Shown: piece after piece, positions 37,676 through 46,580 of the stretch
Position numbering within the stretch: the stretch's first letter is position 1
How the letters are laid out: the number at the start of each line of letters is the position of its first letter
NCBI GenBank assembly: GCA_016932715.1
Contig: JAFGCG010000137.1
Span: 1 to 50,093, forward strand
Direction: 5' to 3'
Length of the DNA stretch: 50,093 nucleotides
Source of the DNA: Anaerolineales bacterium
Lineage (GTDB): Bacteria > Chloroflexota > Anaerolineae > Anaerolineales > Villigracilaceae
Position numbers and translations under genes: made by a program
The notes under the pieces: model-generated
The model's input: only the letters and a program-made list of their open reading frames with translations
Told to the model about the DNA's origin: nothing
Database searches by the model: none

Positions 37676-37752
37676 CACCACGAAGGTCACAAAGGGGCAC
37701 AAAGGCAAATCTTAAGACTCTTCCTTCGTGGTACTTCGTGCCCGTTGTGGTA
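37676..37752. repeat. Inverted CACCACGAAGG repeat
   Basis: CACCACGAAGGTCACAAAGG (37676-37695) and, further right, CTTCGTGGTACTTCGTGCCC (37724-37743) form an imperfect inverted repeat made of short direct units (CACAAAGG). A small hairpin TGTGGT/ACCACA (37746-37751/37758-37763) adjoins it. Confidence 0.55.
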
Positions 37753-37798
37753 AAAAAACCACATGGCGCCACAAAAACACTCCGGTAGTGAAGATCTA

Positions 37799-38494
37799 TT
37801 ATTCCTTTTTGCCATTTCTCACTGGGTAGACGGGGAATGCCAGCAAATCTGCGAGTTTCCGTGCTCCTTCGGGGCTGGCGACCGCAATGATCTCATCATC
37901 TGCCTGCAATGTGCTATCCCCGCGCGGCAGGGTCATCACGCCGTCCCGAATAATGGCGGCGATCACACAATGTGCCGCCAGGTCCATGTCTTTGAGTGGA
38001 ACGCCGATCGCCTTCGCACCGGGTGGGACTTTTTCCTCGATCACCGAGTAATTTCCACGGCGAATCTTGAAGATCGTCATCATATCGCCCAGCGACATCT
38101 CCTCCTGGATCAGGTGCGCAAACACATCGGCTGAATTCAAAGCCACATCCACATGGAAGTTCTCATTGAAAAGCCAGGCGTTGTTCGGGTTGTTGATACG
38201 GGAGATCGTGCGCGGGACCTCGAACATGGTCTTGGCGAGAAAGCAAACTGCCAGGTTGTTCGAGTCGGAGTTGGTCACAGCAGCCAGGACGTGTGCTTCA
38301 CGGATGCCTGCCGCTTCCAGAACGCTGGGATCCACCGGATTGCCTTCATAGATCACTTCGGTGGGCAATTCCTGATGCAAATTCACCAGCAGTTCGCGGC
38401 GATTCTCGACCAGGCAGACCTCGTAATTCTGGTTGATCAGCAAATTGGCAAGACGTGCACCCGTGCGCCCGCCGCCGGCAATGAGTACGTTCAT
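37799..38494 (-). CDS. trkA: TrkA-type potassium regulatory protein (RCK domains)
   Basis: 231-residue cytoplasmic regulator of Trk/Ktr potassium channels. The N-terminal RCK_N Rossmann domain has VLIAGGGRTGARLANLL with GGGxxG nucleotide loop; the C-terminal RCK_C domain starts near residue 145. The adjacent paralogue, its stop directly before this start, suggests a hetero-oligomeric ring. No TrkH/KtrB gene lies within the window, so the partner channel is elsewhere, or these proteins act on the KimA-like permeases. NAD(H), ATP or c-di-AMP may be the ligand. Confidence 0.87.
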   Translation of the reverse strand: MNVLIAGGGRTGARLANLLINQNYEVCLVENRRELLVNLHQELPTEVIYEGNPVDPSVLEAAGIREAHVLAAVTNSDSNNLAVCFLAKTMFEVPRTISRINNPNNAWLFNENFHVDVALNSADVFAHLIQEEMSLGDMMTIFKIRRGNYSVIEEKVPPGAKAIGVPLKDMDLAAHCVIAAIIRDGVMTLPRGDSTLQADDEIIAVASPEGARKLADLLAFPVYPVRNGKKE

Positions 38495-39154
38495 TTACAC
38501 CGCCTTTCTGGAAAGACGCGCCATCATCGCACGCATTCCTTCAAACGTGGAGCTGAAGTTGAGCAGGTCGCCTGTCTGCAGCTGCATTTCATGCGCAGGC
38601 AGGCAGGAGCGGCCCGCTCTCGATAAAGCGACGGGGTAACACTGTTCGAGCGGCTCCAGCAGTTTGCCCAGTGGATGGCCGTCCCATTCCTCAGGGATTC
38701 GTACTTCATAGACTTCCACTTCGCCATTCCCGGCCGAATAGACCACTCGCTGGGTGGGGTTCATCATTAATTCTTCCACGCGTTGCGCGCCCCACGATGT
38801 GGACCCAACGGTCTGCAAGCCAAAGGCCTCAATGACCACCCGCAGATTGGGATCATAGTTGCGTGCAACCACATTGGGAATGTTGTAGATTGTGCGCGCG
38901 GCGTGGGCAACAACGGCATTCAACGTATCTGAATTGGTCACTGCTGCCAGCCCATCCGCTTCATGGATGCCGGCGCGTTCCAAGACACCTTCCGCCAGAC
39001 CTTCCCCTTCCAGCGTGCGGCCGCGAAACTCAGGGTGAAGCCGGTTGAAGGACTCTTTATCGATATCCACCACAACAACCTGATGCCCGCTCTTGAACAG
39101 ATGGTAACAGAGTTCGGCGCCCACGCGCCCACATCCGACGATAATAAAATTCAT
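38495..39154 (-). CDS. trkA: TrkA-type potassium regulatory protein (RCK domains)
   Basis: 219-residue partner of the following gene, with RCK_N (NFIIVGCGRVGAELCYHL, VDIDKESFNRLHPEF) and RCK_C domains. The nucleotide loop reads GCGRVG. The pair most likely forms one complex, since the two genes abut without spacing. The ribosome binding site AAGGAG precedes ATG 39154. The 167 bp to the next gene hold no recognised feature. Confidence 0.87.
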   Translation of the reverse strand: MNFIIVGCGRVGAELCYHLFKSGHQVVVVDIDKESFNRLHPEFRGRTLEGEGLAEGVLERAGIHEADGLAAVTNSDTLNAVVAHAARTIYNIPNVVARNYDPNLRVVIEAFGLQTVGSTSWGAQRVEELMMNPTQRVVYSAGNGEVEVYEVRIPEEWDGHPLGKLLEPLEQCYPVALSRAGRSCLPAHEMQLQTGDLLNFSSTFEGMRAMMARLSRKAV

Positions 39155-39321
39155 AAGAACTACTCCTTCTCTTTCTTACGAAACATTTGACAGGGGACAT
39201 CCGTCACAACGACCTGGGCTTGGATAACGATTCTTCCCGCAGAAGGTTGGCTGTCCGCATCGGCAGGGCATTGTGCCAGCGTCTGGACGGGATAAATTGC
39301 GGCGGACGCGGGGGAGGGCTC

Positions 39322-41283
39322 CTACGGAATCTGATAAGGGACTTCGGTAATGACAACTCCCGGCGTTGCAAGCAGCGCGCGGCGAAGCATTTCGGCCGTT
39401 TGCATGTGCAGAGCGTTATGGACTTTTTTGGCGGGGACAAAATGCGGGACAACAATGGTGATCGTCTCGTTGGCTTGCCGGCTGGAAAGAATCTCATCGA
39501 TGTAGCCCAGCAGCGGTTCCATGAAGAGACGGTAAGGCGAATCGACAATGACGAGGCGGGTCCCGCGCCCCCACGTCTCCCATTTTTTACGGACCTTTTC
39601 CGTATCCTCCGGCTCCGTCGAAATGTGAACAGCGGTGATATCGTCTGATAACATACGGGCATATCGAAGCGCGGCCAGCGCACCCTGATGCACACTACTG
39701 ATCGGAACAATGACGCGATGGCGGATGTTGTAAGGGGGCGGTTCACCGTAATTTTCGAGAGAAAGACGGCTCGCCATGCCTGCGTAATGACGATAGATCC
39801 AGAAGAAGATGCTGATCAACACAGGCATAAGGAGCAATACGATCCATGCACCATCGCGAAATTTCGTGATCGCAAAAACAAGCGTGACAATCGCTGTGCA
39901 GAATGCTCCAAACCCGTTGCTGATCATTTTGAGGGACCAGCCCTTTTCATAGCGCAATATATGCCGTGCTTCATGTGCATTATCAGGCTGGCTCTCATCA
40001 GGTTTGAGGTGTCCCGCCCGCCACCAGCGACGTGCCATGCCTGACTGCGCAAGTGTAAAAGAAAGGAAAACACCGATCGCATAAAGCGGGATGAGGCGGG
40101 TAACGCTGGCCTGAAAGAGAATGATCAAAAGACATGCCATTCCCGCCAGGAAAACAATCCCATACGAATAGACAAGACGGCTGCCGCGATAGGTGAGCTG
40201 GCGCGGCATAAATCCATCTGTTGCCAGGATGGCACTTAATCGCGGGAAACCGGCGAAGGCAGTATTCGCAGCCAGGATCAAAATGACTGTGGTTCCAATG
40301 ATGAGGAGCAGATAGAGCAAGCCTTGCCCACTAAAAACGGTACGCGCCAATTGTGAAATGACGGTCTCCGTCCCGGATGGCACCGCATGGATCTCTCTGG
40401 CAAGAAACGAAATCCCCATGAACAACAGTCCAAGAATGAATGCCATCCAGATCAGGGTAATGCCTGCATTGCGACTGCGAGGTTCTTTAAATGCAGTAAT
40501 GCCATTGGAAATTGCCTCGACACCTGTCAATGCGGCTGTACCGCTGGAAAAAGCATGCAGAAGGAGAAAAGCGGTTACCCCGGTGATCGCCTCACCGAAA
40601 TGTTCGATCTCTGGCGGGTCAACCACAGCTCCCAGGGTACCGGTCAACATGCGGAACAATCCCGTCCCGATGGTCAGGAGCATCATCATAATGAAGAAAT
40701 AACTCGGAAAAGCGAAAGCCGCGCCCGATTCCTTGACCCCACGCAGGTTGATCACCATGATAAAAATAACACAGGCAACAGCAATAGGAACACGATACAC
40801 AAACAGTTCCGGATATGCCGATACGATTTGTGCCACCCCGGAGGAAATAGAAACCGATACGGTGAGAATATAGTCTGTCAGCAAGGCCGCCGCCGCGACC
40901 AGTGCAGGGAACCGGCCGAGATTGTCATATGCCACCACATATGCCCCCCCACCATCCGGATAGGCATGAATGATCTGCTCATAGGAAATCACTACAATCG
41001 CGAGCAGTCCAACAATCACAATTGAAATGGGAAAGACGTAGCCGAACGCAATCGTCCCGGCTGCGGCAAGGATGACCAGGATCTCCTGTGTGGCATAGGC
41101 AGTGGAAGATAACGCGTCCGATGCGAAAACTGCCAGACCGATGGCTTTCCCAATTGTCTGATGCGGTGCATCAGACGTTTGCAGCGGACGACCGATCAGA
41201 AAATGACTAATATTTCGAGATGGCTTGATCGCTGTCTTGCGGTGGATAAAAGAAGTATCTTGATTATTTTCAGGATCGATCAT
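39322..41283 (-). CDS. kimA: KimA-like potassium permease (APC superfamily)
   Basis: 653-residue permease with about twelve membrane segments and a C-terminal cytoplasmic domain of about 170 residues. The core has IGLAVFASDALSSTAYATQEIL, YPDGGGAYVVAYDNLGRFP and LTDYILTVSVSISSG, the pattern of KimA (YdaO)-type K importers. The C-terminal region HRVIVPISSVHQGALAALRYARML is Usp-like, the part that in KimA binds c-di-AMP. Converts no substrate; imports K with protons. It is divergent from kdpD and shares a 166-bp spacer with it. Confidence 0.88.
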   Translation of the reverse strand: MIDPENNQDTSFIHRKTAIKPSRNISHFLIGRPLQTSDAPHQTIGKAIGLAVFASDALSSTAYATQEILVILAAAGTIAFGYVFPISIVIVGLLAIVVISYEQIIHAYPDGGGAYVVAYDNLGRFPALVAAAALLTDYILTVSVSISSGVAQIVSAYPELFVYRVPIAVACVIFIMVINLRGVKESGAAFAFPSYFFIMMMLLTIGTGLFRMLTGTLGAVVDPPEIEHFGEAITGVTAFLLLHAFSSGTAALTGVEAISNGITAFKEPRSRNAGITLIWMAFILGLLFMGISFLAREIHAVPSGTETVISQLARTVFSGQGLLYLLLIIGTTVILILAANTAFAGFPRLSAILATDGFMPRQLTYRGSRLVYSYGIVFLAGMACLLIILFQASVTRLIPLYAIGVFLSFTLAQSGMARRWWRAGHLKPDESQPDNAHEARHILRYEKGWSLKMISNGFGAFCTAIVTLVFAITKFRDGAWIVLLLMPVLISIFFWIYRHYAGMASRLSLENYGEPPPYNIRHRVIVPISSVHQGALAALRYARMLSDDITAVHISTEPEDTEKVRKKWETWGRGTRLVIVDSPYRLFMEPLLGYIDEILSSRQANETITIVVPHFVPAKKVHNALHMQTAEMLRRALLATPGVVITEVPYQIP

Positions 41284-41365
41284 ATCAACACAAAATGATT
41301 CCTTGCAAGCGAGGCTGTATTATATACTAATTTGAACAACGCAGGCCGGAAAAGCAACTGGCAAG

Positions 41366-41444
41366 ACCTTTCAGAAAGGTATAATCAACCCTGCCCCGAT
41401 CCTTGGGAGAACACCAAGGACTATAGAGAGCACCGGGACTATAG
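41366..41444 (+). promoter_or_regulatory. Putative promoter and operator region of kdpD-kdpE
   Basis: TATAAT (41380-41385) overlaps the end of the inverted repeat ACCTTT-CAG-AAAGGT (41366-41380). Downstream, CCTTGG/CCAAGG (41401-41406/41414-41419) and two direct copies of GGACTATAG (41418-41426, 41436-41444; 18 bp apart) precede the ATG. These are plausible binding sites for KdpE or another regulator, but no site is known for this phylum. No clear -35 box or ribosome binding site. Confidence 0.35.
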
Positions 41445-41449
41445 CAAAC

Positions 41450-42904
41450 ATGCAGAGCTTTTCCTTACTATCCCGCCTCTGGCAATACCTGCTTGCTTTT
41501 CTGTTGATCGCCTCCATCACGGCGATTTTCTTCGTGCTCCGTGATGTATTGGATACCACGCTGGTCGCTTTGTTGTATTTGATCCCACTCGGCCTGATCA
41601 CCGCCCTCTGGGGGCTTGGACCCGGTATCACGAGCGCGGTGATCACCTTTTTTACATTCAATTATTTTTTCATCAGACCCTATTACACATTCACCGTTCA
41701 CAGGCCCGCCGATGTTGTCATTTTGGTGGTGTTTCTTGTCGTGGCAGTCGTGATCAGCCAGTTGGTGGGACGCGCCCAGGCCGGTCTGGCTGCCGCCACA
41801 GCGCGGGAACGGGAAGCCACACAGCTCTACGAACTCAGCACGGCCCTGACGGGGTTGCACGATGATCACGCCATCGCGCAGATCCTTGCCAGGCAGGTCC
41901 ATGCGGTTGCGCGGGGCGAATACGTCGAACTCAATGTCACAGGCACACGGTCATTTGCTTTTCACTTCCCTGAAACGGATCGACCCACCCGGCCCACGGA
42001 TTTGACTGTGCCCATCGAGTCGGCGCGCGGCCTTCTCGGGGAGATCCGGCTCTGGAGGACCGCGCCAGCCGTATCGGCCGGGGAGAGACGGCTATTCCAA
42101 ACCTTTGCAAGTCAGGGCGCCCTGGCACTCGAACGCGCCTGGCTGGCACAAGCGGAATCGCGCGCCCAGGTCCTGGAGGAAAGCGATCGCTTGAAGTCTG
42201 CCATTCTATCTTCCGTGTCACATGAATTGCGCACGCCGCTTTCGACGATCAAAGCCGCCGCCTCCAGCCTGCGCGGCAGGGAAGTGGGCTGGGATTCCCC
42301 CGCACGCGCCGAGTTGATCGCGGCAATCGACGATGAAGCCGACCATCTGAATCTGCTGGTTGGAAATTTACTCGATATGTCGCGGATTGAATCGGGCGCA
42401 CTCAAGCCAAAACGCGAATGGAACATTTTGTCCGAGATCGTGGGGAGTGTGCTGACGCGTATGAAGTATCTGGCGGAAGGTCATCAAATTAGAGTGGAGG
42501 TACCGGAAAGCCTGCCGCTCCTGCCTGTGGACTACGTGCAGATGGAACAAGTCTTTACGAACCTGGTAAGCAACAGCCTAAAGTACGCACCGGCAAAAAC
42601 ACTGGTTTGTATCCGCGCCCGGGTGGAAGACGAATCGATCCATGTTCAGGTCAGCAACCAGGGACCGCAAATACCGTCCGAAGATCTGGAGCGGATCTTC
42701 GACAAGTTCTATCGCATCGCCGCCGCCGACCGGGTGACCGGCACCGGTTTGGGACTTTCGATCTGCAAGGGGATTGTCGAAGCACATGACGGCCGCATCT
42801 GGGCGGAAAACCTGCCCGATGGGCTGGCTTTTAATTTCACATTGCCGGTTGCCTGGGATGGGGTAAAGCCGCCTCAGCTTCCAATGGATACGGAGGCTGA
42901 ATGA
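41450..42904 (+). CDS. kdpD: KdpD-like sensor histidine kinase lacking the N-terminal KdpD domain
   Basis: 484-residue kinase. Four membrane segments of the DUF4118 type (about residues 10-105: LLAFLLIASITAIFFVLRD, ALLYLIPLGLITALWG, FNYFFIRPYYTFTV) are followed by a GAF-like domain, the dimerisation box LSSVSHELRTPLSTIK with His258, and an HATPase_c domain (FTNLVSNSLKYAPA, GTGLGLSI). The about 400-residue KdpD/Usp part at the N-terminus of full KdpD is absent. Overlaps kdpE as ATGA. The kdpFABC transporter genes are not in the window. Confidence 0.88.
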   Translation: MQSFSLLSRLWQYLLAFLLIASITAIFFVLRDVLDTTLVALLYLIPLGLITALWGLGPGITSAVITFFTFNYFFIRPYYTFTVHRPADVVILVVFLVVAVVISQLVGRAQAGLAAATAREREATQLYELSTALTGLHDDHAIAQILARQVHAVARGEYVELNVTGTRSFAFHFPETDRPTRPTDLTVPIESARGLLGEIRLWRTAPAVSAGERRLFQTFASQGALALERAWLAQAESRAQVLEESDRLKSAILSSVSHELRTPLSTIKAAASSLRGREVGWDSPARAELIAAIDDEADHLNLLVGNLLDMSRIESGALKPKREWNILSEIVGSVLTRMKYLAEGHQIRVEVPESLPLLPVDYVQMEQVFTNLVSNSLKYAPAKTLVCIRARVEDESIHVQVSNQGPQIPSEDLERIFDKFYRIAAADRVTGTGLGLSICKGIVEAHDGRIWAENLPDGLAFNFTLPVAWDGVKPPQLPMDTEAE

Positions 42905-43596
42905 GTAACGCGCCGCACATTCTTGTCATTGATGATGAGCCGCAGATCCTGCGCGCCATACGAACCATTCTGACGGAGAAACAGTTCCGAGTCACGACTG
43001 CCAGCCGCGGCGAAGAGGGACTGACTGTAGCTGCGGCGAATCAGCCTGACCTGATCATTCTCGATCTGGGTTTGCCGGATATGGACGGCGTGGAAGTCTG
43101 CAGGCGCCTGCGTGAATGGACCCAGACCCCGATCATCATCCTGTCGGTGCGCGATAGTGAGCGCGATAAAGTTGCCGCGCTCGATCAGGGCGCAGACGAT
43201 TACCTGACCAAACCATTCAGCATCGAAGAGTTGCTTGCCCGTGTGCGTGTTGCCCTGCGCCATTCCGCCCGTACACAGGGGACGGAAGCTAAAGTGGTCA
43301 AAGCCGGACCTCTCACGATCGATCTCGCCTGGCACATTGTGAAGCGCGGGGACGAAGAAGTCAAGCTGACAGCCACAGAGTATAAACTTCTGGCGTATCT
43401 GGCTGCCAATCACGGACGCGTGCTCACCCACCAGAGCATCCTCACCCATGTCTGGGATCCGGCGGATGCAGACCACACGGAGTACCTGCGGGTCTACATG
43501 CGCCAGCTCCGCAAGAAGCTCGAAGCCGACCCCGAACGCCCGCAATACATTCTCACGGAACCGGGGATTGGTTACCGGTTCATTGCAGATGAATAG
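42901..43596 (+). CDS. kdpE: KdpE-like response regulator
   Basis: 231-residue OmpR/PhoB-type regulator. Receiver with Asp11-Asp12 and phosphorylation site Asp55 (IILDLGLPDMDG), Ser in ILSVRD, Lys in YLTKPF; winged helix with TEYKLLAYLAANHGRVLTHQSILTHVWG-like sequence (VWDPADA) and EYLRVYMRQLRKKLEADPERP, very close to KdpE. Pairs with the preceding kinase and likely controls K uptake genes, possibly the flanking permeases. Followed by an inverted-repeat element and a terminator. Confidence 0.93.
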   Translation: MSNAPHILVIDDEPQILRAIRTILTEKQFRVTTASRGEEGLTVAAANQPDLIILDLGLPDMDGVEVCRRLREWTQTPIIILSVRDSERDKVAALDQGADDYLTKPFSIEELLARVRVALRHSARTQGTEAKVVKAGPLTIDLAWHIVKRGDEEVKLTATEYKLLAYLAANHGRVLTHQSILTHVWDPADADHTEYLRVYMRQLRKKLEADPERPQYILTEPGIGYRFIADE

Positions 43597-43599
43597 GCG

Positions 43600-43743
43600 A
43601 TGTCGTTGCGAGCCTTCGGGAAGCAATCTCCGGCTAAACGGATAAAACTTCCCAAAGAGAGAATCCCGTTTGACGGGAGATTGCTTCGGGTGGGGTCTCG
43701 ATACGTGCCACGCGCTACTCGACCATCACCCTCGCAACGACAT
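43600..43743. repeat. Nested inverted-repeat element after kdpE
   Basis: 13-base outer arms (43600-43612 and 43731-43743, ATGTCGTTGCGAG and complement), 12-base inner arms (GAAGCAATCTCC, 43620-43631 and 43676-43687) and a small hairpin TCCCGT/ACGGGA (43664-43669/43673-43678). It starts 3 bp after the kdpE stop. Units of the CGTTGCGAG / GAAGCAATCTC type are known dispersed repeats in several bacterial groups. Confidence 0.75.
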
Positions 43744-43783
43744 AACCTTTGCCACTAAATTTCCAGTGATGTTTTTCCTGATC

Positions 43784-43806
43784 TGCCCCGGAAACGGGGC
43801 ATTTTT
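43784..43806 (+). terminator. Intrinsic terminator after kdpDE
   Basis: TGCCCC (43784-43789), 6-nt loop, GGGGCA (43796-43801), then TTTTT (43802-43806) and further T-rich sequence. Reads in the direction of kdpDE and lies 188 bp after the kdpE stop. Confidence 0.85.
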
Positions 43807-43887
43807 ATTTGTTCTTTATGCGGTTGGCTGATTCCTTTATCAGCATTTTATGCCGGGTTGGTAGGATGGTATTACTTGTGAGGTAGC

Positions 43888-44511
43888 ATGATCAAACTTG
43901 ACCGAAGTTCAATATCCCTGACGTATCCTTCCAACTCTGTCGCGCATTTGGAAACCGTTCGTCATTTAGTCGTGCTTGTTCCTGCCAATGCAGATTGCAG
44001 TGCGGCGACGCGGCGGATTTGGGAACTTGCACATACCACAAGTATGCAGGTCCGGCTTCTCAGCCTATGCACGGATACAGCCGAAGAGTCGAACCTTCGG
44101 CGTGAGTTGATCACTAGAGCTTCATTGCTGCAGGACGGCAAAATATCTGTGGAAGCGAAAGTAGAGATTGGAACAAATTGGTTAGATGTCGTAAAGAATA
44201 ACTACAAGGCAGGCGATATGATTGTTTGCTTTGCAGAGCAGCGGACAGGCCTCTTGCGCAAACCATTAAGTCAGATACTGGAAGCAAACTTCGATGCTAC
44301 CGTATACATCCTTGCGGACAACGCTCCGCAGAAACCCAAAATAAACCGGCTTTCACAAATGAGCGCATGGCTGGGTTCCATTGTGATCATCATCGGCTTC
44401 GGCCTGCTGCAGGCAAAAATCGTCCAAATGCCAGAGGGCTGGCTTCAAAATGTTTTACTCATCCTTTCGATCATCCCTGAGTTCTGGCTGATCTGGGTTT
44501 GGTTCGGTTAA
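43888..44511 (+). CDS. Membrane-anchored Usp-like domain protein
   Basis: 207-residue protein without a clear named family. Residues 24-145 look like a universal-stress-protein (Rossmann-type) domain: HLVVLVPANADCSAATRRIWELA, VRLLSLCTD, GDMIVCFAEQRTG and ATVYILAD. Two hydrophobic segments follow (about 158-176 and 185-205), so the domain would be cytoplasmic with a C-terminal membrane hairpin. GAGG stands 6 nt before ATG 43888. It directly precedes the second KimA-like gene, whose own C-terminal domain is Usp-like, so it may be a regulatory or assembly partner; this is inference. Confidence 0.72.
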   Translation: MIKLDRSSISLTYPSNSVAHLETVRHLVVLVPANADCSAATRRIWELAHTTSMQVRLLSLCTDTAEESNLRRELITRASLLQDGKISVEAKVEIGTNWLDVVKNNYKAGDMIVCFAEQRTGLLRKPLSQILEANFDATVYILADNAPQKPKINRLSQMSAWLGSIVIIIGFGLLQAKIVQMPEGWLQNVLLILSIIPEFWLIWVWFG

Positions 44512-44545
44512 TCAGCTTAAGAATGGAAAGCTTTTTTATTTCGCT

Positions 44546-46504
44546 ATGCTCATCAACAAACTACCTCGAATCCTAAATCAACCAAGATCTATCACTATGA
44601 CAAACATAAAAGAAATCCTGATTGGGAAACAATTTCCAACCAGCATGGACATTCATGAACGTCTCGATAAACTTCGAGCGTTGGCAGTATTTGCTTCAGA
44701 CCCCATCAGCAGCAATGCGTATGCCACGGAAGCCATCATGAGCGTGCTGATCGTTTTAGGCAGCCGGTCACTTGGGCTCACCTGGCATGTCGGTCTGGCC
44801 GTGGCTACCCTGGTGATCCTGGTCATCTTCAGCTACATTCAGACGATCCTGCATTACCCTGAAGGAGGTGGTGCTTATACAGTCGCGAAGGACAATCTTG
44901 GAAAATTCCCTTCCCTGCTGGCAGCCGCCGCCCTTCTCACTGATTACATCCTGACAGTTTCTGTATCTGTTTCGGCAGGCGTCCGTGCAGTAACATCAGC
45001 TTTTCCTGACGCATTTATCTATCGGATAGAAATAGCCATCCTGGCTATCATATTCATTACCTGGATGAATTTGCGCGGCGTGCGGGAAAGCGGAACCGTC
45101 TTTGCGATCCCGACCTATGCCTTTGTTGGCGGCGTCCTGCTGACGATCATAATCGGTTTCACTCGTTATTTCGGGATGTTTGGCGCAACATCGCTGCCCG
45201 TGATCGAGCAGCAGGTACAGTCTGCAACCTCCGTCGCCGGGTTTGCCTACATCTGGCTGCTGTTGAGAGCCTTCGCGGGTGGCTGCACTGCCCTGACCGG
45301 CATCGAGGCCATCAGTAATGGCGTTCAGGCATTCAAGCGTCCTGAATCGAAAAACGCAGCAACTACAATGGTCATCATGGGTGTAATGGCAATGTCTCTG
45401 TTCGTCGGTATAACTTATCTCTCCACCCATATGAGTCTCATTCCTGAAGAAGCAGAGAGCATTCTTTCTCAAATGACACGTGCCATCACAGGAGGAAACT
45501 TTTTATATTACTGGGTGCAGTTCTTTACTGCCGGTATCTTGTTTCTTGCTGCCAATACCGCATATCAGGATTTTCCGCGTTTAAGTGCATTCCTATCAAA
45601 TGATGGCTTCATGCCCCGCTGGATGCAAGTTCGTGGTACTCGTCTGGTTTTTAGCTCCGGAATTGTTGTTCTGTCAATCATTGCTTCTTTAATTGTTCTG
45701 GTCTTCAGGGCTGACGAGATTGCCATGCTGCCACTCTACGCGCTGGGAGTCATGCTTAGTTTCAGTATCTCACAAACTGGCATGTTCCGGTTGATGGGCA
45801 GAATTGCACACCTTAAACCCGGCGAATCCATCCATACCCAGGTTACAGAAATTCACTATGAGCGTGGCGCGAGATGGAAGCAAGCCCTCAATGCTGTCGG
45901 CGCGGTCACGACATTTGGCGTGTTTGTTGTCCTGATGAGCACAAAATTCCTGGAGGGAGCATGGATCGTGGTAATGATTATTCCACTTTTGGTCGCCATG
46001 TTCTATTCCATTCACAAACATTACGAAAGAGTCGCCACAGCGTTGAGTACGAACGGCCTGGCAAGCCAGGATCTTTCAGAGGTTGCCGACGTAGTGATTG
46101 TACCGATTGCTGATATACATCGAGGCACATTACGGGCTCTGATGTATGCCAAGCGAATCTCCAAAGATGTACGTGCCATTTGCGTCACGACTTCACCTGA
46201 GATGAAAGCGCGTTTGCTGCGACGCTGGAAACGTTTCTCCAAGCTGACCCGCCGTATGAAACTTATCACAATTGAGTATGACTATCGTGACATTCTGACG
46301 CCGTTCGTTCAATACATTAAGCGCGTCAACGATGAAGAATTCCCCGATCAACTGACAACGGTGGTCATTCCGGCATTCGTTCCCACCTATCGAATTGGGC
46401 GCGTCCTGCATAACCAGACTGCCGCACGCATACGGTCAACGCTAAGGAATTATAAAGATATCGTGATCATCGACGTCCCTACACATATAGATTCCAAAAT
46501 TTAG
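44546..46504 (+). CDS. kimA: KimA-like potassium permease (APC superfamily), second copy
   Basis: 652-residue permease (635 if ATG 44597 is used) with the same plan as the minus-strand copy: LRALAVFASDPISSNAYATEA, YPEGGGAYTVAKDNLGKFP, LTDYILTVSVSVSAG, twelve membrane segments, and a C-terminal Usp-like part (DVVIVPIADIHRGTLRALMYAKR). Its sequence is clearly divergent from the first copy, so the two are not a recent duplication. The gene follows the Usp-like gene by 34 bp and is probably cotranscribed. No clear ribosome binding site at either start; 44597 lies nearer the conserved region. Confidence 0.87.
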   Translation: MLINKLPRILNQPRSITMTNIKEILIGKQFPTSMDIHERLDKLRALAVFASDPISSNAYATEAIMSVLIVLGSRSLGLTWHVGLAVATLVILVIFSYIQTILHYPEGGGAYTVAKDNLGKFPSLLAAAALLTDYILTVSVSVSAGVRAVTSAFPDAFIYRIEIAILAIIFITWMNLRGVRESGTVFAIPTYAFVGGVLLTIIIGFTRYFGMFGATSLPVIEQQVQSATSVAGFAYIWLLLRAFAGGCTALTGIEAISNGVQAFKRPESKNAATTMVIMGVMAMSLFVGITYLSTHMSLIPEEAESILSQMTRAITGGNFLYYWVQFFTAGILFLAANTAYQDFPRLSAFLSNDGFMPRWMQVRGTRLVFSSGIVVLSIIASLIVLVFRADEIAMLPLYALGVMLSFSISQTGMFRLMGRIAHLKPGESIHTQVTEIHYERGARWKQALNAVGAVTTFGVFVVLMSTKFLEGAWIVVMIIPLLVAMFYSIHKHYERVATALSTNGLASQDLSEVADVVIVPIADIHRGTLRALMYAKRISKDVRAICVTTSPEMKARLLRRWKRFSKLTRRMKLITIEYDYRDILTPFVQYIKRVNDEEFPDQLTTVVIPAFVPTYRIGRVLHNQTAARIRSTLRNYKDIVIIDVPTHIDSKI

Positions 46505-46580
46505 AATGGAAAGTATGGGTAACTGAATTATGCAACCGCGAAGTAATCCTCCGCTGTGCTAGTGCAATCGTGATGTTTTA

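Noticed and set aside
37361-37798. oriC next to rpmH
   Set aside because: No cluster of TTATCCACA-type boxes and no dnaA or dnaN gene; only spacer repeats were found.
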